Notes: a model not told the origin generated them from the letters alone. Positions 1 to 11,959 are shown, counted from the stretch's first letter. The stretch: 64,000 nt of DNA from Ricordea florida (GCA_949710005.1 OX453280.1:21502207-21566206), one strand, 5' to 3'. Translations and numbers: made by a program.

Positions 1-51
1 TAGGGCTGACACGAATTGATTTAGGTGTACCGGGTAACTCGATTATCGTAC

Positions 52-246
52 CTGCTTCTGTTTCCAACAAACTGCTTTATCCACGGTAGTGGCCAAGTAT
101 CCTCTCAAGCTAGGACTGGTTTTATCGTATGACTTCATTGGATCTATCAATTCAGTTGAGAATTCCTGTACTCTAGTGGCCAATGTTTCAAATTCTTTCT
201 GCTCTGGACCAACTTCTTTGGACAATTCTTTTAGTTTCTTTGTCAC
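52..246 (-). CDS. Internal exon of an unidentified host gene (left-edge gene)
   Basis: A 195 bp exon in phase 0 at both ends. It is bounded by an acceptor (CAG at 247-249) and a donor (CAG followed by GTACGA at 47-51). It encodes 65 residues that are charged and helix-forming (VTKKLKELSKEVG at the start, VDKAVCWKQKQ at the end), so a coiled-coil segment is likely. It joins in phase with the exon ending at 1060 on the same strand. The gene continues past the left edge of the window. I do not recognise the family. The exon call rests on splice sites, phase agreement and open frame, not on homology. Confidence 0.55.
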
Positions 247-526
247 CTGACCAGAGGTGAGAAAATCAGAGATGTCGAGTTCTCAGTGACGTTTAAAAGG
301 AAAATACCATTGAACGCATTGAATGTATTGATGTATCAAAAAATGTTAACTAATTAAAACTATCTAAGGTCCACATATTTACAACATCTCCAGAGAGTAA
401 GCTCCATTCCTTAATAGTTATTTAATTTAGAAATACAAAATGGCACGAGTATTTAGAATTTGTATCACTCCCTCGAGCGTTCACATCAGCGTATGCCAAA
501 CAAAAAGCAAACTTCTGGAATCTCTT

Positions 527-896
527 TTAATAAATAAATAAATAAATAAATAATATACTCCATTTATATTGCGCATATTCTATATAAATAATCATATGCG
601 CATTACAATCACACCAATAGACCATGACACCGGGAACACACCCTACTCTTTTCGAACAGTGCCATGGGTTCTTTTACATCCCACATTACAGATAAGAGTT
701 GTGAGACGGGGCCTACGGTTTTTCGTCCTTATCCGAGAAGACTGGAAAGTCTAACCACTTGCAGATATCATTACAAAGGCAGCACTTTCTACTCAATTAT
801 TTTAAGACCATGAGTGTTGGTCCGGCCGGGGTTTTGAACCCGCTACCTCCCGCACGGTAGTCCAGTGCTCTACCAACTGAGCTAACTGGTCGGCGG
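527..896 (-). mobile_element. tRNA-derived SINE in an intron
   Basis: On the minus strand the element begins with a tRNA-like head (about 822-896). The head has an A-box-like TAGCTCAGTTGG and a B-box-like GGTTCAAAACCCC, which are the internal RNA polymerase III promoter. A ~270 bp body follows, with a stretch around 660-720 resembling the conserved central domain seen in some metazoan SINEs (GTAGGCCCCGTC). The 3' end is an (ATTT)n-type tail at 527-553. The anticodon arm does not pair well, so this is a SINE head rather than a working tRNA gene. Confidence 0.75.
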
Positions 897-1059
897 TTTA
901 AGAAATTTGATGTCTCGAAAATAAAATAACTGTGTGCTACGTTACGTTGTTCCCTGGTCATTCGGTTGTCTATCTTCCAACAAAGCCTTCAACCAATGAG
1001 CGTGAGAGATTTCACGCGGATTGTTCTAAAGAAAAATGACACAATATTATCAACCTCAC

Positions 1060-1188
1060 CTTGAGAGCCTTTAACAGCGCGTTGGTCGTACAACTCGTTA
1101 ACGATGTAGGAGTCACTTTCTCTTTGATGTAATGGAACTGGCCCGTCTCCAGCGCTTTGTCAAGACCAACCTCTGTCTTGTTCTTCTC
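1060..1188 (-). CDS. Exon of the same unidentified host gene, upstream of the 52-246 exon
   Basis: Read on the minus strand, this stretch is open in a frame containing KTEVGLDKALETGQFHYIKE and ending in LLKALK. It ends at a good donor (AAG followed by GTGAGG, 1054-1059). The donor is phase 0, matching the exon at 52-246 across an ~810 bp intron that contains a SINE. The 5' boundary is uncertain: an in-frame stop at 1198-1200 means the acceptor must lie inside about 1186-1197, and no strong pyrimidine tract precedes it. Function unknown. Confidence 0.45.
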
Positions 1189-1199
1189 TTCAGGTGTTT

Positions 1200-2460
1200 A
1201 ATTTCCCGCAGCATGGATAGATATTTGGACAAATCAAAGGAGAAGATAACGAGAGGGGACATGGGCTTGGGTCCGTTAATCAGCTTGTATTAGGAGAGAA
1301 CTTTCTATTGCCTTTTAACGAGAACTCCCGTTGTTTGTTACCGTTTCGTTCTGCATATTTCGATCCTTTTCTCTTGATAAATTGAAATAAATTCTGTACT
1401 CTGTGATAACCACAATATTTCCAATCCTTTCCATGCCAATTGGCAATATGTGGTTGGTGTTGTGATGTACACGACATCAAAGCTTGGAAAGTCAGTTTCT
1501 AGAGCTAGAACATGGTTTACGGTGGACCGAATATATGATAAATTAAATGACGTTGGGAACTTGCCCAAACTACCTCCATAGTGGGCCATACATGTACGTA
1601 TAGGACAATACACTAAAATTGACGGAGAAAAGTTACCTACCCTCCTTTTCCCGATTATCCATTTCATCTGTTCTGAAACAATAGTTGTAATGAAATTGTG
1701 TTACATCCTTATATCAGTGTGACGGACGTTTTGGTTTCGACTAATCTCTCTCCTTTTAGAAGTCATTTCACTGGGAATATATGCGTAGTATAGTGAGTGT
1801 ACTGATACTGAGGCCAATTTACTGTAATTTTATATTGTTTTTGCAGAATTTTTGTTACATTTCTTTTTAATATGCCTTGCAATAATCTATATGTTGAATA
1901 AAGTATACTAATTGGAACAAAAATTAGAAAAGTAGTATAGCGTAGTGAATATGGTTCTAGATCGATGTATTTAGCCTTGAGTTGATAAAAGTTTCTATAT
2001 TCCATTACTTGTAAGCTTGACGGTGTATTGACTATACACGGTAAAAAGAAGTTACGTGGAATGAAATGGTTAACTACTTTCCTTTAATTGGCTGACTCCT
2101 AATCACACAGTAATCTTGGTGACTTCTTATTTCTACTTGGTTACCACTTTTAATAATCCAGTCAGCTAATTATGCACTAAACATACCCTACCATGAAGAC
2201 TGACTTAATTTCCTACCAATGGGATTCCCGAATGAAAACCGTAACTCAGATTTTAGAATGAACAGAGAAAATGTCATAGAAAGACGAAGAAACAAGACAG
2301 TGAATTGACCATCCTTCAAGGAGTACAACAACAGAATTTTTTTGAGAAATTCGAAACAACAATTAGAAAATTTTACGGTTTGAATGAAAAAAAAGAACAC
2401 AAAATAAAACAAGCCTACCCCACAATACAGGAGAAAACCATTAAAATGTTTCACTGGCAT
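1200..2460. other. AT-rich stretch with no supported gene
   Basis: Short open frames occur on both strands, but none has a recognisable domain, splice-site support or biased composition. It is probably intron or intergenic sequence. Confidence 0.5.
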
Positions 2461-2461
2461 A

Positions 2462-2462
2462 C

Positions 2463-2494
<32 letters not shown>

Positions 2495-3045
2495 GTAATA
2501 GTAATAGTAATAGTAATAATTAACATTAATGACATTGACATGGAAATAGATAAAGGTCAAGCACGGATGCAATAGTTATAGCGAGCATAATACGTATAGA
2601 ATTTCTACAGCTTTTCTTTTCTTTTATATTCACTATTTGCAAAATTTTGGTTTTGAAATATTTATTTAAAGACGTAAATGAAAATCAGATTTTTTTTTAC
2701 GAACAGAAATATGTAAATTGAAGTTTATATTTTGCAAATAGTTCACCTTAGTTTTGTAATATTTTAACTCGTGTACATAGGTAGGCTATTGAAATTTTTA
2801 CTGACATTATTTCATGGGAAGAACTTAAGGAAAACAAAATTTGTATATATATTATATTTTTAAACTAAAGATGATAGTAATAATAATAATATCAATACCA
2901 GTAATGATAATAGTAATGATAATAATAATGATAATAATATAATGATAGTTTTTTAAAAATAGTAATAATAATAGTAATAATAATAGTAATAGTAATAGTA
3001 GTAATAGTAATAGTAATAATAATAATAATGATAATAATAATAACT
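2462..3045. repeat. Microsatellite blocks (AAT)n and (AATAGT)n with a retroelement-like tail
   Basis: Trinucleotide and hexanucleotide runs occupy 2462-2520 and again 2873-3045. The second block is followed by CTTTATTTATACAGGGTAT (about 3041-3060). On the minus strand that is the usual 3' end of a LINE or SINE followed by a TTATTA tail. The short open frames here (poly-Asn and poly-Ile) are repeat artefacts. Confidence 0.8.
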
Positions 3046-3060
3046 TTATTTATACAGGGT

Positions 3061-3811
3061 ATCACATAATAGCCATTGACTAATAAACTAGTGGCCCTGA
3101 TTAAATCAACTTGAATTCAAAGGTCGACCACATCGTCCTCAGCGTCCTCGCCGTCATCTTTGCTTTAATAAGCTCCCTAATACGATACTTACCCGACATA
3201 ATCAGTCCTTCTGCCGTTATTAATTACAACACATTACAATTATTCCCTGTGGTTGAGGGCAGAGAGTAGTTGTTTTCAACTTGTGATTGCGAAGCAATGA
3301 ACGAGTTATAGCAGTGGGCAAGAAATTTCATTTCTGTCACTTGGTCCCTCGATCGATGTTAAGATTTTGGGAATCCGCTGATCGGAAACGTGACTGCAGA
3401 CTCACAGAATTTCGGTATACCGATTTCACATGGAGAAACGGCTTGTACTAAATCAAAGTAGGACTATGGTGAACTCGTGGATATGTTTACAAAATAGAGA
3501 AAAAAGAAATAATTTTAAAATTAATGAAGTGTTTTTTCATAGTTGTGATTGAATGAACTTGAAAATAATTTGAATAATTTATAATTGCAACATAAATGTG
3601 ACCAGGGAGCTGAGTACCTTTTCGAAATAAACATACAGTGAGTCCATGACGCCAATCATTTGACTACACTAGGCATCAGTTATAAGGCAGGTGGCAAGCA
3701 TACAGTTGTTAAAAAATTTGATAACTTAACATAAGGGTTCAGGATTAAATGGAGCCAAAACCAAATGTAGTTCTGGTATCCTGTTGCTCACTGTCTGTGT
3801 GTGCAAAGTTT
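3061..3811. other. Non-coding stretch, nothing recognised
   Basis: No open frame, splice-supported exon or repeat structure could be supported here. Confidence 0.4.
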
Positions 3812-4024
3812 CTAACACATGTAGCAGGGTCCTTCTGAATAAGGTCTGAATTTGGTTGCTACAAGTCTATTCAATGTTTTCAACAGAAATATCCACCTTG
3901 ATTCTGCAGCTGATAATGAACAAAACCATGTAGGATAGCCCAGCTGACAAATCATACCAAACAAGTCTTTCTTGCATTTTTTGCAAAAAATGTTAGTGAT
4001 GATCTTAAAATCCTTGACTCTCAA
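3812..4024 (-). pseudogene. Helitron Rep/helicase protein fragment
   Basis: The minus-strand frame encodes about 70 residues. They include KKDLFGMICQLGYPTWFCSL and SAAESRW, which match the conserved block of the Helitron-like N-terminal (replication initiator) domain: charged residue, DLF-M-R-LG-PT-F, then SAAE-RW. Helitron proteins normally exceed 1,400 residues, so this is a short relic. No other Helitron domain or terminal hairpin was found nearby, and upstream sequence in this frame is not recognisable. Function, if any, is lost. Confidence 0.65.
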
Positions 4025-5829
4025 TCCTTTATCAAGTATGCATACAGCTAGTAAATGTTTGGTGCACTGACTTAGTGTCTTTGTTATCGAACATTTTGGT
4101 TGTTTCAGTTTAAGTTCGTTATATCGAGGTTTTCGATATAAAGAACCCTCGATTTAACGAACAAATTTGCCCGTCCTCCACTTTAACTGTTTCTTGTATC
4201 GTGTCGTGTTTCGAAACTGCGCTCAAGTGGGTTCTCTTGACAACGAAAACATACCTCATTTATACCTCATTCATACCTCACTCATACCTCATTACCTGCT
4301 TGTAATCTTCGGGGCGGTCGATGTCGGAAGAGCGAATAGTTATCATCTGGTCACGTTTAGCGCCTGGCCGAGTAAAAGGCTCATGAAACTCAGTCTCCAA
4401 GTTGGCCATTGTCCTAACTGGAAACATTTAAACTCCTTTTGATTTTAGTAAGACCACCAATGAGGCCCAGTTAGTGAGGTTCTTTATGTCGCGCGTCTGA
4501 GTTTCAAACCTTTTCACGTCGCAATTTCGGAAGGTCGAAGGTCGCTGTCGTAATTTCCCGTGAGCGGCTCGTCGTTAGTCGCCATTTCAGCTCCTTTATG
4601 TCGCCGTTTCAAGGCCATGTCGCTTGTCGAAATTTACCCCTAACAGGGCTTCGCTAATCGTCCTCTTAAGCTACGAAATCATTACAAACTCTGGCAACGG
4701 TACGATACACTTTCAGCGTGAAATTTCAACAACAGACTTCGGTGACTTCGGTCACGACAATTGTCGTCTTTATATCGGTGCCCCCGAGTTCTATCCGACT
4801 AATTACGAAGAGTGTCTACACTGGAGTGAGTGAGTGAGTGAGTGAGTGACAATTTGCATATCGGAGTCCCCACAAAAACTCGCAAATACGCTTCGCGTAT
4901 CCACGAGTTAAAAAGAGACCGCCGGAATGTTATAACGCTGGAACGCCGGAACGCCGAAACACCGGAATACTAAATTACTGAGACCCGGAACGCATGAAAA
5001 ATAAATAAATGCGTTGCCGTACCGTCATTAAACTAATCACATTCCTTTGAACACATTAACTCAAGTTTTTGAATAAGGCACAACTCTGTCCAATATGCAG
5101 AATGTGTTTGATTCTATTCACGAGTTTGCTCACAAGAGCGCTTTAATTTGATTTCATTTTGGTGCCGAAAGACGAAGCAATCTCACTGCACGGGGAAGAT
5201 CCTTGTAAGACTTTGGGGGTTTTTTGCTGACCGGAAGCAGGCTGCATTCGAACTTAGCGAAGTAAGGCAACATAAGAAAACTCCGCTCCCTTATTACTAT
5301 ATTATAGGAAACCGTAGTCTTGAGGGTGTGAATATCAAATGTAATCTCTGACTTTGGCCTTTCCGTGAAATTTCACTGTACCAGCTTTTTCTCGATTTTC
5401 TACATGTTGCTATCTAAAAATCGGTGATGAACACTTCTCTTCGTGTGTTATTGTTCCATTGTGATTTCGTTGCGGTTTCCTTGTCATTTATGAGACTTGC
5501 AAAACATGTTATATTTTGGATGCAATTACAATATATATTTATATGGGCAAAGCTGAGCTTATAACACCGTAAGTAACATAATAGTGAGATAGAAATGATA
5601 CGTACGTAAGAAATGATTTAGTGGTGCCTCAGTCTGCTTTGTCTATCTCTATACAGTACTAAAAGCGTATGGAACTAAGAGGGTTATGTAAATGCAAATA
5701 TTCTACAATGAGAATTAGCATCGCTTGGGCTCTTTCCGTGTGTACACAATACAATTAACATTTAAATTAGTGTATCCATTTATCAGCCGTGGTGAAACGG
5801 GAAACATGCTTAATGTCATGTTATTGCGC
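4025..5829. other. Non-coding stretch with short simple repeats
   Basis: It contains a (GAGT)n run at about 4824-4849 and a degenerate GCCGGAAC-like tandem at about 4920-4985. No coding region or RNA gene could be supported. Confidence 0.45.
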
Positions 5830-7744
5830 GAGTATGGGTTAATAGCATGATTAATGAAGAAATCGTATTCAGGAATACACACCTCTTTGACCGACTTTTA
5901 ATTCAGGCTCTCTCGATCATGACCTCGAAATGGACTCAAATTCTTCTATGACTCAAACAAATCTACCGTGTTGGCGTTTATTAGGGAGACGGTACATAGA
6001 AAGGATTGAGTTTAAACACCATTGCACCACATGCATGTGAAAGAAGCTTCTCCCGTTTCTAGAATGCTAAACCTATTTCTTCTTACCGCTAGCTTTTTCT
6101 CTTTCTGATAATTAAGTGGACCTAAATTAGCATTGCAAACTCGTCAGTTAATAAAAATTGTATTATGTTTAGTTCACTTATAGATATAAAATTTAGCGGT
6201 ATAAGTAACTAAACTGTTCGCACAACAGATGGCTAGCTTTCCAACTTGTGAATTAATTCACCAAATATAAGTAATTTTACAAGCAACCATTTAAGAATAC
6301 CGTACGTCAAACACAAGAGCATAATTTCGTTTCATTCAACCAAATATCCTTAGAAATCTAATAAATGATTGTATCTTTTACCATTGATCAGTTTTATCAA
6401 TATTATGATGAACAAATTTGTAAGTAACAATCCTAAATCAGACATCCTTAGACATAATCCCAGACATTAAGATTTGTAGCACTGTAAACATTATAACTCA
6501 GAAATTACCTTAATTGTTGTTCACCTTTAAGCTACAGGTTAATCGTTGTGGCTTTTTCGCGCAGATGTCCGTTTCCCAGTCCACGTTTAAGAGTTCCCAT
6601 GAAAGTTAACTAAAATTAGGTAGTCCTGTGGTTATCAACGTGTTATTCATCGGAAAAGGAACTTGTTGCCATTGCCTGAGTGAAGAGTTGTTTACAACCA
6701 TTTCGTGTTTTGTCATACAAATGGTCGAGTAAATGGTTACGCCTTCTAGTGGAATGTATTTCCGCTGATAAAACAAAACTGAATCGTTCCGCGATATTTT
6801 CTTTAATCAGCAAACTTTAGACTTACAGGTACGGAAACAAAAAGGGAAATGAATTCAGCAAAATTTTAAAGGTAGAAGTAACAAGCTACTGAACTTGAGA
6901 TATATGCAAGGTGTAGAAACACTTGAGTATCTTTCAAAGCCGCGTTAACTCGACCAACTGTAGGATTATTTTTTTACTTTCTCCCACAAAAAAGCGGCGG
7001 ATGATTGGCTATCGAGGCAACAAACGAGAAAACGTATCTTTTCCAGAGCGTTTTGGACGAGGCCCTACAAAAATGTGTAAGATGATTTATGCTATTCTGT
7101 CTGACAAGTAATTTATCATGCACTCTTACAAATTCTCTAATTTAGTAAAGCTACATGTTTATCTTCTAAGAGTTTGTTCTTCATCTTATTCGTCTTCATC
7201 TTTCACTTGATATTTACGATTCCAAACATTGTTACCGTTTCCCTTTCATGAAGTTGCAAATAAGTATCTCAGTTTTATATATGTTAGGATTTCAAACAAT
7301 TCTTTTTCAAAAGCTTCAACAGAGCATAAGAACAAACGATTCGTTTGAGCGGAAAATGAAAATGGATTATATTGCTTATGCTGATCACGCAAACACAATC
7401 TACTTCATGAATAAGGTATTATGCAGCCATTGATTTTGAAGTTGTCAGTGCGTACTCGTCGTTAGCACAAGGGACTGAAATATACCACGTTGAGCAGATT
7501 ATATTGATAGTTACCAAATTGCTCCAATAATCCCGAGAAAACAGCGGAAAACGTAAGTTGACTTCGCTTCCCGTTAATTGTGGATTTTCAGAAGACTTGC
7601 TTTAACAAACAAATAAACCTTGATATCGCAGTAAGGTAAGTCGCATTGCGCTCCGTCTGTCATTCAGTTGTTCTGCAGTTTGACAATTCTTCAGACGGCT
7701 ACTTACCAATTACAATAAACAGCATTACAATAATAGTGTTTGTT

Positions 7745-7860
7745 TTACTATACAGAGGTCATGGGTTCGAATCCCGTTCAGGCCTGTGTTTTTTTTTTCA
7801 GGCCTTAAAATTCACAGCTGCTTAAGTTGTGTACATAACTGCGATGATCATTTAATTTTA
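7745..7860 (+). mobile_element. SINE fragment (tRNA B box plus 3' body)
   Basis: It contains GAGGTCATGGGTTCGAATCC, a pol III B-box region, followed by CAGGCC-T(n)-CAGGCC. It ends in CAGCTGCTTAAGTTG...CTGCGATGATCATTTAAT. A related 3' half occurs at 46830-46935. The A-box half is missing. Confidence 0.55.
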
Positions 7861-9004
7861 TTACTATAAAATATAGTTCTAACGTTTTCATCCGTATATC
7901 AAACCATGCAGTGTGTTTATGAAGCTTGTGCAGAGTTCTGTACAAAGACAGTGCATTTTTTTACTATCCAGTGTGGTTTTAATTTCATCCTGCAAACCAT
8001 GCATTGCGGCGATGATTTTATAGACAGTTCAGTACTGATCAGAACGGTGCTGAGGTACATGCGTTTGTTTATCGCTTGATTGTGCTTCTAACATTCTCAT
8101 CTCAGGTAGATCAAACCAATAAGGCTTTTGGGTGTGACCACTCAGTAGAAAACTGATGGCTACTGAACAATACTACACCGTGGCTCTGATTGTTTTGCTA
8201 TACAGCATATTTTTTTTATTTTCTTATCTGTATATGAAACCACATAATGTGAACATTCCTTCGGAAGGCTATTGAACGTTTCTTTACTATGAGAATGTCT
8301 GTTTATATTTTCAAGAAAATGTGGTTAATATCATGATTAATGAAGACATCGTATTCAGGAATACACACCACTTTGACCGACTTTTAATTCAGGCTCTCTC
8401 GATCATGACCTCGAAATGGGCTCAAATACTCCTATGACTCAGACAAATCTACCGTGTTGGCGTTTATTAGGGAGACGGTACATAAACAGGATTGAGTTTA
8501 AACACCATTGCACCACATGCATGTGAAAGAAGCTTCTCCTGTTTTTAGAATGCTAAACCTATTTCTTCTTACCGCTTACTTTTTCTCTTTCTGATAATAA
8601 AGTGGACCTACTAAATTAACATTATAAACTCGTAATAAAAATTGTGTTGTGTTTAGTTCACTTATGGATATAAAATTTAGCGGTATAAGTAACTAAACTG
8701 TTCGCACTACAGATGGCTAGCTTTCCAACTTGTGAATTAATTCGCCAAATTTAAGTAATTTTACAAGCAACCATTTAAGAATACTTTACGTCAAACACAT
8801 GAGGATAATTTCGTTTCATTCAACCAAATATCCTTAGAAATCTAATAAATGATTGTATCTCTTACCATTGATCAGTTTTATTAATATTATGATGAACAAA
8901 TTTGTAAGTAACAATCCTAAATCAGACATCCTTAGACATAATCCCAGACATTTGTAGCACTGTAAACATTATCACTTAGAAATTACCTTAATTATTGTAC
9001 ATCT

Positions 9005-9983
9005 CATGTGGAGAAATTATGGACACGCACGCGCAATAAATAGGGGATTAAGATTGGGTAATCAAACAAACATGGCCGTCTCAAGAAGAGACTTTGTATG
9101 GACCAAAACAAAAAAAAACATTCTAACCTCTCACCGTTTCAATAATTGCAGAATGTTGCATCTTTTCCGCGTCCACTATTCAGCTAACTCAAAATTGCCA
9201 TAAGAAGTAAGACACGGTAAAATATAATGATCACGGTTTTGTTCCAGAAAGAAAACCACCAAAAGTCCACGAATCGCCCACATGTTGTCTCTAATTTCAC
9301 AAAGAGGAGGCTTACTAAAATCCGGTTCCCAGCGATAGTAGAAGAGGTATCCAAAATGTTGCATCTCTTTTCCCCTTTCCAAACGATGTTCGTTGAGTAA
9401 CAACCAACAGAAATACTTGAAAACAAATATCTGCTGCGGTTTTGAGACTTATTTTCGCTTAAATTTTCGTTGCTAACTTCCCTCGAAAGCGTGACAGGAA
9501 GCGAATTTTCTAAGAAGAAACGCATCACTCGAGCGTCTTTCCAGTGTTGCTTTTGAAATGAAAACAATAAACTTTGTAACCGCTTCTCCTGGTTTCCAAG
9601 CTTCAAAGTTGCTTTCGATTTTTATGACCGAGCAAATCTGGGACAATAAATAAACCAGCAAACACGCAAGTATTGCTTCTATTAATTTTTTTAATAGCGA
9701 TATAATACGTTCTACGGTAAAAAGTCGTCCTCCCTCGATTGTTTTCCGCCTCCGCTTCTTTTCCTGGGTGAAATCGGCGGTGGAAAGGCAGTCAAGCGCT
9801 CGAAAGAATCTCTCTGAATGTTGACTTCTCTTACTTCTCGCCGCCATGTAGAATTTTAGCTTTCGCGATGACGTAAGGGTGCTTATCCAATGGAGAGCGA
9901 GAATTTCACTGGTTTGATTGGCAGGTCAGGGGAGCTCCTAAAATTAAACTCCTCCCCCTCATGTCCACAATTTCTCCACATGT
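9005..9983. mobile_element. Non-autonomous DNA transposon with ~23 bp TIRs, inserted in the 2.5 kb repeat
   Basis: The ends are inverted repeats: CATGTGGAGAAATTATGGAC at about 9006 and its complement, with one or two mismatches, ending near 9982. The equivalent place in copy 1 (about 6522-6530) is uninterrupted, which dates the insertion after the duplication. No transposase is encoded. Inside, near the right end, the minus strand shows an ATTGG (CCAAT) box at 9887-9891, a CRE-like TTACGTCAT at 9863-9871, and an ATG GCG GCG start at 9847 soon followed by a possible donor GTAAGA. This resembles a captured host promoter and first exon. Confidence 0.7.
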
Positions 9984-10789
9984 TTAAGCTAGGTTAATGG
10001 TTGTGGCTTTATTGCGCAGATGTCCGTTTCCCAGTCCACGCTTAAGAGTTCCCATAAAAGTTAACTGAAATTAGGTAGTCCTGTTATCAATGTGTTATTC
10101 CTCGGAAAAGGAACTTGTTGCCATTGCCTGAGTGAAGAGTTGTTTACAACCATTTCGTGTTTTGTCATACAAATGGTCGAGTAAATGGTTACGCCTTCTA
10201 GTGGAATGTATTTCCGCTGATAAAGCAAAACTGAATCGTTCCGTGATTTTTTCCTTAATCAGTAAACTTTAGACTTACAGGTACGGAAACAAAAATTTGA
10301 ATCAATATGAAGGGAAATGAATTCAGCAAAATTTTAAAGGTAGAAGTAACAAGCTACTGAACTTGAGATATATGCAAGGTGTAGAAACACTTGAGTATCT
10401 TTCAAAGCCGCGTTAACTCGACCAACTGTAGGATTATTTTTTACTTTCTCCTACAAAAAAACGGCGGATGATTGGCTATCGAGGCAACAAACGAGAAAAC
10501 GTATCTTTTCCAGAGCGTTTTGGACGAGGTCCTATAAAAATGTGTAAGATGATTTATGCTATTCTGTCTGACAAGGAATTTATCATGCACTCTTACAAAT
10601 TCTCTAATTTAGTAAAGCTACATGTTTATCTTCTAAGAGTTTGTTCTTCATCTTATTCGTCTTCATCTTTGACTTGATATTTACGATTCCAAGCATTTTT
10701 ACCGTTTCCTTTTCATGAAGTTGCAAATAAGTATCTTTTATCTCAGGATTTCAAACAATTCTTTTTCAAAAGCTTCAACAGAGCATAAG

Positions 10790-11027
10790 TAGTGTGTTGG
10801 AGTTTTTATAGACCGATTTCTTAATCAGGAAATTATCAGAAAATTTATCAGGATTTTATAATTTTTTATCAGGGATTTTATCAGAAAATTTATCAGAGAT
10901 TTTTTTTTCAGTATTTTTAGAGTTTTTATACCCGGATTTTTTTTCAGATTTTATAAGATTTTTCAGGAAATTATCAGGAATTTATCAACGATTTTATCAG
11001 GATTTTTAAAAATGAATTTTTAAAACA
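10790..11027. repeat. Left terminus of the viral element, TTATCAG-rich
   Basis: The host repeat stops after GAGCATAAG and is replaced by TAGTGTGTTGGAG. About 200 bp of irregular repeats follow, built on ATTTATCAG, ATTTTATCAG and TTTTTATA. Repeat-rich terminal sequences are typical of Polintons. No inverted partner is found at the right end, because that end is truncated. Confidence 0.65.
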
Positions 11028-11040
11028 GATTTAAAGAAAT
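11028..11040 (+). promoter_or_regulatory. TTTAAAGA-type upstream motif of the zinc-repeat gene
   Basis: GATTTAAAGAAAT, 20 nt before the ATG at 11061. This is the only copy on the plus strand at the left end, so the motif follows gene orientation rather than one strand of the element. Confidence 0.5.
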
Positions 11041-11060
11041 AATAATGAATTAGAAAATTG

Positions 11061-11663
11061 ATGGAGAAGCTGAATGTGAGAGAATTGGAGAAGCTAAATG
11101 TGATTCAATTGAAAGCCCTAGCTAAAGAGCGGGGTATTGAAAGATATTATTGGAAGACTAGATCCAAACTAATTGAATGTTTAGGTGATATAGACATAGA
11201 CCCAAACACATTATCAAATATTATTAATAAAACAAAAACTAATAAGTATTATTACTGTATTCATGGAAAGTATAAATATTATTGTAAGGATTGTTTTGGA
11301 TCTCAACTATGTCCTCATAATGGAAGAAAAGATCGATGTAAAGAATGCTGTAACGGTACTAGTCTTTGTGAGCATAAAAGGGTGAGGTATATATGTAAAG
11401 ACTGTAATGGGAAAGGAATATGTATTCATGGAAGAAGAAAGGCATATTGTAAAGAGTGTGGAGGATCTCAAATATGTATTCATGAAAGAAATAAAGCTTA
11501 TTGTAAAGAGTGTGGAGGATCTCAAATATGTATTCATGAAAAACAAAGAAGTTTTTGTAAGTTATGTGGAGGATCTCAAATATGCGAACACAACAAACAG
11601 AAGACGCATTGTAAAAAATGTCGCACAACACAAGATACACAACAAAAACATAAAGTTATATAA
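11061..11663 (+). CDS. SAP-like domain plus seven C-x-H...C-x2-C repeats
   Basis: This 200-residue protein starts with a helix-extended-helix segment (about residues 9-40, LNVIQLKALAKERGI) resembling a SAP/Rho-N type nucleic-acid-binding motif. From about residue 62 there are seven repeats of 17-19 residues. Each reads C-x-H, six or seven basic or polar residues, then C-x2-C, usually followed by GGSQI. Three Cys and one His per repeat suggest one zinc ion each. Similar tandem repeats occur in proteins of large DNA viruses and some protists (family recollection, not searched). A DNA-binding or regulatory role is inferred. The ATG at 11061 is preferred over the in-frame TTG at 11058. The central repeats are nearly identical in DNA, which suggests recent expansion. 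Confidence 0.8.
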   Translation: MEKLNVRELEKLNVIQLKALAKERGIERYYWKTRSKLIECLGDIDIDPNTLSNIINKTKTNKYYYCIHGKYKYYCKDCFGSQLCPHNGRKDRCKECCNGTSLCEHKRVRYICKDCNGKGICIHGRRKAYCKECGGSQICIHERNKAYCKECGGSQICIHEKQRSFCKLCGGSQICEHNKQKTHCKKCRTTQDTQQKHKVI

Positions 11664-11689
11664 CACAAGTCAGTGTTACATAACAAAAT

Positions 11690-11896
11690 TTATCGAAATA
11701 GATACCAAGCTAATCCACCAGCAATAACTATAAATGCTAATATATTCTTTTCATGCTGCGTTGAGTCAATATTATTTTCATGTTTCATTGATTCTAGATT
11801 ATTTTCATGTTTCGTTGATTCTAGATTATTTTCATGTTGAATTGGTTTTGGTTTCGTTTCAGTTCTATGAGGTAACTTTACCTTTGAAGATCCCAT
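11690..11896 (-). pseudogene. Duplicated C-terminal tail of the 512-residue structural gene
   Basis: The minus-strand frame encodes MGSSKVKLPHRTETKPKP, then a variable linker, then TQHEKNILAFIVIAGGLAWY with LFR at the end. The first and last parts are identical or nearly identical to the end of the gene at 12902-14440. The linker differs: here it is four tandem HENN-type units (about 30 nt each), whereas the full gene has a different Ser/Thr/Gln linker. The rest of the gene is absent, apart from about 60 nt of upstream similarity. The tail ends in a single membrane segment. It could still make a small membrane peptide, but it is best read as a partial gene duplicate. Confidence 0.7.
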
Positions 11897-11959
11897 GTTA
11901 TGTCTTATTCCAACCTGTTTTGCTTCAGTGTTTAGGGAAAAAATTTTATCAAGGATTTA

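Larger units (their letters stand above)
5830..10789. repeat. Two direct copies of a ~2.5 kb host repeat unit
   Basis: Copy 1 starts near 5840 and copy 2 near 8330, both with ATGATTAATGAAGA then GTATTCAGGAATACACAC. They stay alignable with small indels up to AACAGAGCATAAG (7317-7329 and 10777-10789). Copy 1 continues into satellite-like sequence (about 7880-8310). Copy 2 is interrupted by a TIR element (9005-9983) and then by the viral element at 10790. A third, more diverged copy lies at about 25400-26648. The short open frames shared by the copies are not conserved as proteins. Confidence 0.85.

Noticed and set aside
822-896. tRNA gene on the minus strand
   Set aside because: A and B boxes are present but the anticodon arm does not pair and a SINE body follows, so it is a SINE head.
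2188-2541. Open frames with poly-Ile and poly-Asn/Ser tracts
   Set aside because: Produced by (AAT)n and (AATAGT)n microsatellites.
9184-9847. Two overlapping minus-strand frames of 124 and 140 residues inside the TIR element
   Set aside because: No domain seen beyond the promoter-like start; a likely splice donor near 9834 argues the downstream frames are intron.
10810-11020. CRISPR-like repeats
   Set aside because: The ATTTATCAG repeats are irregular, with no constant spacers, and the context is a eukaryotic viral element terminus.
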